Assembly (NCBI RefSeq): GCF_028583425.1
Contig: NC_072805.1
Location: 20,160,001-20,224,000 of the forward strand
From: Eublepharis macularius
Taxonomy: Eukaryota; Chordata; Lepidosauria; Squamata; Eublepharidae
Direction: 5' to 3'
DNA length: 64,000 nt
Made by a program: the position numbers and the translations under genes. How positions within the stretch are numbered: the stretch's first letter is position 1; every line of letters starts with the position of its first letter. Below, piece by piece: positions 34,601-46,600 of this stretch. Below the pieces are notes generated by a model, which searched no databases, was not told where the DNA came from, and saw only the letters and a list, made by a program, of their open reading frames with translations.

Positions 34601-37600
34601 CAGAATTCAACTATATAGTTCCTTTGTATCAAACTTATTCATGGCAGCCAGGATAATGAAAACAGAAAATAATCAGTACAGACATGATCCAATTTATATT
34701 AGAGACCTACAAAAACATTATATTTTAGAATAACTTAATCACACACAAAATAATCCTAAAAATGCTTTCCTGGGACTAAGCCCCATTGAATAAGCTGGAT
34801 TCTGAGTAGACCTGTTTAGGATTGCTCTCTAAGGCAAGTTTCCAGTTTGGATTAACATTGTCTAGCCATGCTTCAGTTTTTTTTTCCCAAGGAGCTATTT
34901 GGGAATGTTGTATGTAATATTTGGTTTTCATGGATAGATCACAGATGAATGAATAGACTCGTACTAAATTACAGGAGAATCTGCTTGTGGTCCATAATAA
35001 TGCAGCCACCTTGTTTTCTGGCAATGCTGTGTCATCCAACATGTGCTTGTTATTTCCCTGTCTGCAGATGCAATGCTAAGGAATATTTCACACGCTGGAT
35101 TTCTGCCCATTGTACCGCCATTACAGGTACTGAAGCGTTGCTCAATAAGGATTGTCAATCCTAGTGCTTTTTTTCTTTAAAAAAAAAAGAGGCGGCGGTA
35201 CTCATAATGTTCTCCCCTTTCAGCCAATGTACCAAATGCCCAAGAGGTGCCAGCACTCCATAAAGAGGCACCAGTAGCCTATGCCAGCACATAACTCCTA
35301 AAAAAAAAACCCTGGTCAATTCAGCAAAGAGTCCAGTAACACCTTTAAGATTAACCAACTTTATTGTAGCATAAGCTTTTGAGAGCCACATCTCTCTTTG
35401 TCAGATGCATGGAGGGTGTGAAGAAACTAGCCAGAGATATATAGGTGGGGAGGGCAGGGCAGGGAGAGGGTGCAGGGAGTGAGGGCTATGTAAATGCAAA
35501 TCAGTTGCAAAAGTCATGAAAGAGGCGGAGTGCACAGTCCAGGCTGGGTGTGACCCCTCCCCTCCATTGCTGAATCAGAACAGAATGCCTGAAGGCAATT
35601 ACTTCTGGTAATGAGATAACCATTCATAGTCTCTATTCAATCCAAGCCTGACTGAGTCAAATTTACATATGAATTCCAATTCAGCAGCTTCCCGTTGGAT
35701 TCTGTTTTTGAAAGGTTTCTGTTGAACTATGGTGACCTTTAAGTCCTTGATGAAATGTCCTGGTAGATTGAAGTGTTCTCCCACTGGTTTCTGGATGTTG
35801 CCATTTTTAATGTCAGATTTGTGTCCATTTATTCTTTTGCACAGAGGTTGGCTGATTTGTCCAATGTACAGAGCAGATGAACATTGTTGGCACATGAGGG
35901 CATATATCACATTGGAGGATGAGCAGCTGTAAGAACCAGAGGTAGTGTAGTTGACGCCATGGGGTCCTGTAATCATATTTTCTGGGTAGATATGAGGGCA
36001 GAGCTGGCATCTGGGTCTGTTGCAGGGGCTGGTACCTGTGTTGGTGACTCTGTTAGCTGGTTCGTGGTTGTTGGTGAGACGTCGTTTCAGGTTGGAGGTC
36101 TGTCTGTAGGCAAGGAGAGGTCTTCCACCCAGGGCTTGTGAGAGAGAGGCATCATTTTCCAGGGGAGCAGTCACACCCAGCCTGGATTGTGCACTCCACC
36201 TCTTTCATGACTTTTGCAACTGATTTGCATCTACCCCCCCATCCCCACCACCTATATATCTCCATCCAGTTTCTTCACACCCTCCATGCATCTGATGAAG
36301 AGAGCTATGTCTCTAAAGCTTATGCTACAATAAAATTGGTTAGTCTGCTATTGGTTAGTCTGCTATTTTGCTATGGCTAACTCTTCTGGATCCCTGGTCA
36401 GCTCGGTTCCTAAAACACCAGGGACCTGGTACTGTCTGCTGATGTATTAATCTCTCACTCATGTTTTCCAGTCCCACCTGTTGATTTTTTTTATTGGTTT
36501 GGTTGAAAGAGGGAAATGGCTTTTTCTTTAAAAAAAACACTATGAGTTGAAATGTTACCTTGCGTTCGCCATGCTAACGTGGGATTTGATTAAAAGTTAC
36601 CTCTCGCATAATCTCCTGGTGAGATTCCAGCTCTTCATGTTCAAACATTTCCTTAAAAAAAAAATAAAGAAGAAAAGATTGCATGTAAATGTGAGATTCA
36701 TGTATAACCCTAAAAAAAAGTTGTTAGTAATTGTATATACAGGTAACTACATAAGAATTTGGATTTTCTTCTCTCTTTGTAGAACGTAGAGAGCCACCAT
36801 GGTGTGGTAGTTAGTGCATAGAACTATGATATTGGAAAGGCAGGTTTGACTCTCCAGTCTGCTAATGGAAGCTTGCTGGGTGATGCCATCGCGTTGGTTG
36901 TGGGAGCATTCCCCTGCTTCATTTGGGGCCGATTTGGGCCCAAACAGGCTGAACTGGTCCCGTGCGCCGGCATGAGGTTAGTGCCAGGTCTCCACCCCTC
37001 CGGGGGGGGGGAAGGAACCTGGCAACCCTACTGCGGGAATGTTTAGAATTCGAACACAGCATGGCAGGCACAACCACAAAATGGCTGCTGCAGAAGGCAG
37101 AGTCAGTCAGTCACAAAATGGCTGCCAAAGGATGTGAAGCCAGCCCCAAAATGGCTGCTGCAGCTTACCTTCTGTCCCATAGTGAAGATCCTTGTACTGT
37201 GCTGCCAAAGCAACCTTTTTAAAAATCAGCACAGCCAATCAAATCCTCAGTGGGCAATCAGAAGCCTTGCTTGTTAAAAAAAAAATCTGGCCCCTCCGAC
37301 TTTCTAAAAACATTTGGCAGGTGTTCCAAGAGACGTCAGCAGGTGCCATGGCCCTCATAAGCACCACATTGGGGACCCGTACCCTAGACCCTATAAAAGG
37401 CTCTTGGATCGGATATCTGAGCAACTAGGAGATGTTATTCTTGGTACTTCCTATTGGTGACAGACCACTCTCTCTACATTTCACCTCAGCCTTTGCACTG
37501 AAGAACAGCCAAGGAGGGTGCCTGCAGTCCTTACCTTCAATTTCCCTCCTGCGATTGTTAATTCTAGACGCTCATCTAGAAAGGCTGCCACGGTCAGAGA

Positions 37601-40600
37601 GCTGAGGACATGCTCTGAAAACCAGAAGAAGAGCATTTTGGATTCGGGCAGTAGAGATGGCGTATATTCAGAGTCGTGGAAGCTGTCTGAGTAGTTCTTG
37701 TAGAGGAGGAGGCCCTTCGAAAAGAAGAACGCATTGCACTCAGTTACCAGAAAGCAAGCTTCTAAGTACAGGGCTGCTTCACTGGATGTATTCATTTGGC
37801 AGAGATATCGTCTCTGCAGGAATATATGTCCAAACCATGTGCATGGGTTTATACAAATTCACACCACACATACTCATTCATCACTTTTGGAAATCCAGTT
37901 GCAGGCCCAGCATCTCGCTGGTTACAAGAGAGATTGCTATGGAGCTTATACCAGATTCAGTTTGTTCCATGCATTGCCTGTCTCCTACACGCAACCTTGC
38001 CCCAGACTCTCTGTACACAAGCCATCTTGCACGGGATGCTCGAGTGAAAATTCTTATACTTGTCCTCCCGTTGTGGTTGCACATGCACTGCTAGGGAGAC
38101 TTGAATATAAGACCGCACAGAAGGTAAGTCACTTGAGCATCCCCGTGTAAGATGTCTTGTGTGTAGAGAGACTCTACACAAGCCTCATGGGAAACTCCAG
38201 CCTCCCACTTTCACTCAGAAAATCCCTGGTTCACCGTGCCTTACACTGGGTAAAACCCTCTGCCTAGACGCGCCTTAAAGAAAACTTGTGTGTTGTTCAC
38301 AGCCCACCCTGAACTTCAGAGGCCTTTCTCATTGGTAGTAGCCAAATCAACTGGCCTGTGTTTTTCATGCGATAATGCCACCTATCCTGCAGCAATTTGC
38401 CTGAATTGTCTGCAAAGGTCACCGCTGGCTGCAAAGGTGTAGTAGACATGGTGCCCAGCAAAGCCTTTGCACTAGCAAGGTTCATAGCATGCACTCCAAA
38501 TAACAGCCAGGGAAGACCTGTTCCTCTAGCATTTCTGCCTGCACTCCACTCCCCTCTCCAGGCTCTGCATCCAAACCCCTCCTGAACCTCAAAGCTTTTT
38601 TTCAATAGTGGTAGTCATAGCTGTAGATGTGGACACCATAGGGTTGCCAGCCTCCAAGTGAGACAAAGATATCTCCTGGAATTACAACTGATCTTCAGAT
38701 CATTCCCCTGGAGAAAATGGCAGCTTTGGAGGGTGGGTTCTATGTAGGGGTCATTTCGTAGAATAAGAGCTGCAGGAACTTATTAGCCTAGCTCATTAGC
38801 ATATGCCACGCCCCTTGCCGTCACCGGAAGTGTGTCGTTGGCATAACTGATTTGCCTATGCCACACCCCCTGACCTCACCTATCCTGGCTGTTTTGGACC
38901 CAATCCTGGCCATTCAGGGCCGAAATTGGGCCCAAAATGGCAAAAGGGGGCTGAAAATGGCTGAAAAGGGGCCTAAAATGGTCAGGATCGGGCCGCTGCT
39001 GAGCAGGAGAGTGATCCACCACCCATCAGAGGCCCAATTCTGGCTGTTTTGAGACCAATCCTAGCTGTTTTAGGCCCGATCCTGGCCATTTCGGGCCCAA
39101 TCCAGGCCAAAACAGGCCCAAAATGGCCAAAAATCAGGTGGGCGGGGCCACCTGACATGTGACCTCTTTGGAGAACTACCGGAACTGGGCATTCCCCCTC
39201 AAAATGAGCCCTGGTTCTATGACATTATACCCTGTTGAGGGTATACCTCTCCTTCAAGTCCGCCTTTCTCCCAAACCCCAAGAACTTTCCATCTCAGAAC
39301 CGGCAGTCCTAAGACACCAGCCGCTCCTCCTAAGGAGCTACACATTTCATGGTTTTTCAGTTTGTTCCCAAAACTGTGCAGCAGAAAGTTTTCCGGCACA
39401 GCACCAACTTAAGCAGACCGCCCCCCCCCCGCCCATGTTTCACACAGCAACCGGAGATTTACCTTCCTTGTGGATGGAGCTTTACCTTATGATGGGTTTC
39501 TATGAAATTTGCTTCGATTAGCGGAAGTGCTGCCAGAGAAATGTTGACTCCTATATCTCCATCTTGGAGGAAATTTGCTGCCAGAAAACATTTTCAACAA
39601 TTGTGTTTATTGATCAGCTCAAAAAGGTCATCTGAAACCACAATGCAGAAAGTGTCTCCCCCCCTCCCCGCCCTTTAAAAGGATATCAGGTAATTTTAAT
39701 GGGAGGCATGCCAGGGATTTTCAGGGAAATCGCTCCTGCAGATTAATTCCCCTGGAAAGCCCTGGGGTTCTGCGAATACTGTGTGAGTGGTTTCCTCAGC
39801 AAATGGGAGCCAAAATATTGTACCGCACAGGAGACAGCATGGAGTAAGCATGATGCACTAGGATCTGGAAAGACCCAGGTTCGAATCCCCACTCTGCTAT
39901 GGAAGCTTGCTGGATACCTTGGCTCAGAGCCTTGCTACAAGTGACATTTTACACGTGAAGGATAAAGGATCATTTTCGCAAGTCTTTCTGGGAACTGAAG
40001 TTCCTCTCCCCCACCCCTTTTCCTTTTGTTCCTTCCCCTCGCTGCCTGAAGAGACAGAGAAAGCCTGCGGCAACAGCAACTTTTGCAAATTGTTTCTCCA
40101 GTCACAAGCCTGCTCTCAATGATCTTTGGGGCAGGCAGCTGCAACTTTCTCAGCTTTTTCCGGAGCATTGCCCCCCCCCCCCCCCCGCAACAAGACGATT
40201 TGCAAAAGCTGATGTTGCCGTACACTCTCTCTGTCTCTTCAGGCAGCGAGGGGAAGGAACAGAAGGAAAAGGGGTGTGGGAGAGGAACTTCAGTTCCCAG
40301 AAAGACTTGTGAAAATGATCCTTTATCCTTCATGTGTAAAATGTCACTTGTAGCAAGGCTCTCAGTCAAACGCTCTCAGCCTAACCAACTCTCAAGATAG
40401 TTGTGGGGATAAAACGGAGGAGAGAGGAATTATGTAAGCCACCTTGGGTACCCTTTGGAGAGAAAGGTGGGGTATAAACAAACAAACAAACATAATATTT
40501 GATTTACATACTGCCCTTCAGGACAACTTAACGCCCACTCAGAGCGGTTTAGAAAGTATGTTATTATTATCCCCACAACAATCACCCTGTCAGGTGGGTG

Positions 40601-43600
40601 GGGCTGAGAGAGCTGTGACTGAGCCAAGGTCACCCAGCTGGCTTCAAGCGGAGAAGTGGGAAATCAAACCTGGATCTCCAGATTAGAGTCCTGCCGCTCT
40701 TACCCACTACACAAAACTGTCACCTGCCACTCTTAACTACTACACCAAATTGTCACCAAATAAAGACCTTATAATGCAGTATCCTTTCCCAAGATGGTTA
40801 ATGGGCCATAAAACTTGGCCTTCTGAGTTTCAAAAGCACACACACTACTATTAAGGCATGCTTTACACTTGCAGACAGGAGATCATATTTTGTGTGTGTG
40901 TGTGTGTACATATACACACACACACCTCCACAGGTAGAAAACTAGTATATCAAGGAGAAGGTTTCTAGCTTAACATTGTTTTGCTAGTTTTTGGTTTACA
41001 TAGATTTGTATTCAGAAGGGTCTCCCCTCATCAACACCAATCTCTACCGCCTCAGGATTCTACTATCTCATTCTGCGATAAGCGTACAGGGAGTCTAAGT
41101 GACACTCCTTTATGCAAACATTTTTCCTGTTGACTTATTTGAGCATTTGTACTCTGCCTCTCTTTATAGATTGCTTTACAAGAAATGTACATGAAATGTA
41201 CACGATCCAATACACAAAAAGGATGAAATAATGAAAACTATACACTGTTAATGTAACAAACATTAAAAACATACAGAGAGAAAGCAGCACTTCCCAAAGG
41301 CTGGCTGACTAAAGAACGTCTCACATGTTTGTCTAAAAACCTAACGATGAACAGATGAAGGAAAGAGCTTACGGGGCTTTTTGTGCTCCACAAACAAAGC
41401 AAGCCAGTGGGAGCTAGTTTTTTTTTTTACCTGATGTGTCCTGAACAAAGTCAGCCAACAGTTGAGCGACGAAGTTAATTTCCTTACATACCTAAAAAGG
41501 AGGAGGGAAGATGTTCAAATATACAAATCTGTGCTTTCCCTGCAGGTGTTTATGACATGTAAAGCAGATCTGCAGGTCATTATTGCAATTTGAGAAGTAA
41601 AATGACAATAAATCATGATTTATTGATGTACCTAAGTGGTTTGTGATCAGCACAAAAGCCAGTCGCTTGTAGACAGAGAAGGGCAGTCCATACTGACTTT
41701 ATGAATTAACCAAAAGAAAACAGAAACCCATTCCCTGTTTTTAAAAAATCAGCTAGATTGAATCTTTCTACACACAGCATCTGACACAGGAATGCTTAAG
41801 TGACTTACTTTCTGTGTGGTCTTATGTTCGAGTGTGTTCTGTCTCCCTAGCAGTGCATGTATATCCACAATGGCAGAACAAGTGTAAGATCTTTCACTTG
41901 AGTGTTCCTGTGTAAGAGCCTTTCTACACGAGAAACCTCTACATGAGATGCCTCGGCACATGTTCCTCAAGTGTAGGGAGATGCAATGTTAGCCGGGAAG
42001 CCTAGTTTTAAAAGACAGGAGGGGCAGATATTGCTCCTCAGAGGGTTTGTTAATTTCATCTTCGCCTCTCCCAAGGCTCTGTCAATTTCCCCTCTTTATC
42101 TTTTTAAACTACCCTTCCCAGATAACATTGCCTCTCCTGACAGGTGTTCTTCACGGATCAGATGTCTTGTGTAGACACACTCTCTATGCTCTTTAGAGAG
42201 ACTTTTTATGCTCTGGGGGCACAGAATGTTGAAAGCAGCTGTCAATTGAAGGGGGGGGGGCAGAAGGGATAGGAACTTTGCTTTTTTATGCCCGTGAGAG
42301 TTTTAAAAGGAGGGGAAGAATTGGAGATGGGGAGAAATTTCCCCTCCCCCAGATTCTTCATGTGATTCTCAATGGGCCCCTAGCTTGTTGCCTCAAGTAG
42401 TAAATAAGCCAGGCAGTAAATTGGTGCCGCCGGCAAACAAGGCAAAATTTCATCACACTGATGTGGGGGCGGGGGGGGGGAGTGCAGAAAAATGTTATAT
42501 TGTCAATTTAAATACCCCACCAGCAACAACAGCATTGTTGTTGCTCCTCAGTATTGAGTCAGCACAAGCCACCCTCAGAATATGCAATGGCGCTTCTATG
42601 CATTTACTCATTCACTCGCTCAAGTCCCATGAGACATTATCCTGAAGTGGCAATTTTCAAGTCCTTCAACGCTTTCCCCTACAATTCCTCAATGGACCTG
42701 TGATTTCTGTAAACAATGACCAGACCGAAGGCTACCGGGATATTAACTGTCAGAGAACTAGACTTCTCCTTTGGCCCCTCTTTCTATGTTTGAAAACTCT
42801 TATTTTGCAGGCTGTGCCAGCATGCATATTTTAAAGACTGTCTCATTTGGTGAGAATCTTAGTAAGTACAACAACGTTCTCTGTTTTCTATACACTTCAA
42901 AACCCTTTTGTCCCATGAATAGATTTAGCAAGAGTCCAAACCACCATCAGTACAAGCCAATGGTACTTATATGCATTTATTCGGCTGTTGGTGGATGGCC
43001 AAGCAATACGGAAACCTAGGCATCTGAAAAACCTGTTCACACAACAAGTGATTGTGTGCTAATTTCATCCCATTTGAGTTCCCATGGTCCACTGTTAAGG
43101 TGATTTGAATAAACTCAGATCTGCTGTCTTACAAGACTCTGGGTAATACAAATGGAAGAAGGAAAACTGAAGAAGCTGCCTTCAGGCCAAACAATTCATC
43201 TATCTGGGGCAATATTATCTACACAGTTATCTTTGCTCTAATGGAACTTGGTCAGGGTGCAGGACACTTGTATGGACAGTGAACTTCAAAATAGTAAAGA
43301 GCCCAGTAGCACCTTTAAGACTATTTTGCTACTACATACTAACATGGCTACCTCCTCTGGATACCTGAACTTCTGCATCATTTATTGGCATGCTTCTTAC
43401 CTGGCTTTTGAGAACAAGCTTCAAAGTAAACGAGATGAAGTTCGTAAAGAGCTGCTTCAGCCATCCCGGGCTGTTTGGAAAAAGATTGAGTGTGAGGCTC
43501 AAAAGGCGAACAAAATAATTATTTGGACCAAAAGGACAGAACAAACTCACATCTAAGCCAAATGTTACAAGTTGGCAGTAGCACCTCCAGCTCTCTGGGA

Positions 43601-46600
43601 CGGTTTGCCAGAATGTGAGGAGGGCCCCTTCCCTGACCGAGCCCCGTAGGTAGCATGTTTTTGTTTTACTAGTTGTAAGTTGTATATGCTGCACCTGCTT
43701 GAGATATTTTCTAAATAAATAGCATAAGGTTGCCTTTCTCAGGTAGGCCTTTGATGGTATTTGGTTGAGAAGTGAACTACATGGTACACTGTTCCTAGGT
43801 TTTTCCCCAAAGCTAAGGGGATTGAGACTTTTTAGTTTAGAAAACAAGACAGCTAAGGGAAGGACATGTTAGAGATTTATAAAATTATGCATGGCGTGGA
43901 GAAAGTGGATAGAGGGCGCCTTTTCTCCCTTTTCCAAAATACTGGCACTCATGCCACCCAATGAATAGATTCAAGACTGACACAAGAAAATACTACTTCA
44001 CTTGATTAATACATTGTAGTGCTGGCCACAGGTATAGATGGCTTTAAAAGGGGGTTAAACAGATTCCTGGAGGAGAGGTTCATCCGTGGCTACAAGCCAT
44101 AGGGACTAAAGGTAACCACCACACTCAGAGGCAGTAAACCCACCAGTGCTGGGAGGGAGCATCAAGGGAAGATGTTGGCTTCTTTCCTGTTTGTTTGCCC
44201 TCCAGGGCAACTGCTTGGCTGCTGTGCAAAATGGGGCCAGATGGACCTCTGGTCTGATCCAGCAAGGCTCTTACATTCTTATTAGAAATGGCTTGCATTG
44301 GCAACTGATCCATAGCTCCTGCTTTTAACCACTGTTCTGCATTGGTTCTTAAGGGATATAGGCAGATAACACTGTGTACACATGTATCACGTCAACCGGT
44401 AACTCCCCATCATTGGCTCTGCCTGTCCTTTTGTTGGACAACTGTTCCAAAGTGCAGTCTATGATGCTTGTAATATGCACAGAAATCCTTTCGCCATCCC
44501 ACCCCAACAGGCAGTGCCAAACCCTACTGTGCATTTCAGAGGGGGGGCGGGGAAACGTACTCTTTGTCTCCCTGGAGATGCAAGATCAGCGTGTGGAAGG
44601 TCAGATAACAATCCGAGGTGTCAACTGCCAAACGCTGCTTTCCGCACGCTGTACAGCAGGGAAAGAAAAGGGTCCAGTTATTAGAAATCATGTTTCAATT
44701 GGGAAGAGCTTCCTGGTTTTCTCCACAGGGTGGCGCAAGTGAGTGTCTCTGCTCAAGGACCCACTTTACAGGATGAGCCGGCTCAAGGTTGACTCAGCCT
44801 TCCATCCTTCCGAGGTCGGTAAAATGAGTTATCAGTTTCCTGGGGACAGAGTGTAGATGACTGGGGAAGGCAACGGCAAACCACCCCGTAAGAAGTCTGC
44901 CAAGAAAATGTCGTGATGTGACATCCCCCCATGGGTCAGTAATGACTCGGTGCTTGCATAGGGGACTACCTTTACTTTTTACAGAATGGAGATTCCAACA
45001 ATGAATGGCAACTTTAAGAAGCAGGCCTTGGAAAACTGAGGTGCCTTCCCTCTATGCTCCTTGGAGCAAGAGGCCTTTGCTGCATTGAAACACCCTCAAA
45101 CTCTGCCTATATATAGGCAGTGACGCCACCTCAAAAATGCGCTAGAGTGGCCTGACACAGCTGCCAGTGGCAAAGGAATTCTACCCAGCCTGTAGAACAA
45201 CTGCGTAGCTTTTGTGTGTTCTTTGTGAGTACTTACTCAGTTTTGTGTTTATTTGGAGGTCAATGGAAGATTCAATTTCAAAGTCAATGAAATGAATGAG
45301 TTTCAGCCTGCCAGGAGAAACGCAAGAGAGAGACAGTCAGCCCAGAGATGCGCACAGTGAAGATACCAACGGGCTTGCTCAGGAGGAAGGAGCATTGAGA
45401 GGCAGACCTGGGAAGAGCCACGGCTAGTTAATAAAGCACAAGCTTTACATAAGCAAAGCTTGTGCTTTAGACTCCAGATGCATACCCGTGGCATTTCAGT
45501 AAAAGATATTGAGTAACGGAGCCCTGCCCGAGACCCGGGAGAACTGCTGGTAACCTGAATAAGCAATATTGGATTAGATGGACCAGCTGTAGAGAGTTAG
45601 TAATCCCAGATCCTTATTCAAACCCTATCCATTGGCTGAATTTATTAATGAATTCTTCTAACTCGGCAATTTCACATTGGATTCTCTCTTTGAAGCTCTT
45701 GTGTAAGAGAAATGGAACCTGATCGTTTTACCCGATGTCAGGATCTGAACTGGGGACCTTCTGTGTGGAAAGCAGATGCTCTGTCACTATGCCACAGCGC
45801 TTCTAAGAAGAAGCTGCTTTATACAGAGTCAAAACATTAGTCTATGAAGGTCAATTTTGTCTGGCTACAAGGTCCCTTTGCAACCTGGTCTTACTAGGAT
45901 TGTGGGAAGATAATGCTGTCCCCAAAATCAGGAAATATTTTATTTTTTTCCCCCTTTGGGCTGCAGCCAAATCAACTATCGCATCCTCATGGGACAAGCT
46001 CACTCTTCCCACATTAATATTCCGGCACAAAAGCATCTGGGTTATGGAGTAAATTGCTGACCAACTCCACTCTTTAGACAACTCTTCCTACCAATCCTCT
46101 TTTTCGAATACTTGGCTTCCAGTCTTAAATTATATGACTGCCTCAGACCAATCGCCAGGGCTTTTTTTCAGGGGGAACAGAGTTCCCGAACCTCTTGAAA
46201 ATGGTCACATGGCTGGTGGCCCCGCCCCCTGCTCTCCAGACAGAGGGGAGTTGAGATTGCCCTCCGCACTGCTGAGCAGCGTGGAGGGCAATCTCAACTC
46301 CCCTCTGTCTGGAGATCAAGGGGCGGGGCCACCAGCCATGTGACCATTTTCTCTGGGGGCAACCCACTGAGTTCCACCACCACCTCTTTTCCCAGAAAAA
46401 AAGCCCTGCCAATCGCAATTTCCCACACAGAGATATGCAACATTCTTGCGACTCTCTGAACAAACCCTATCTGTGACTGTCATTCATATATTATGCTGTT
46501 CCATTTATTGCAATGTTCCTAAAGTTACCACATTATTCATTACCACTACAGTACATATTATTGTTAGATCACTTTCATTCAGTGTCTGTACTTATCGTGG

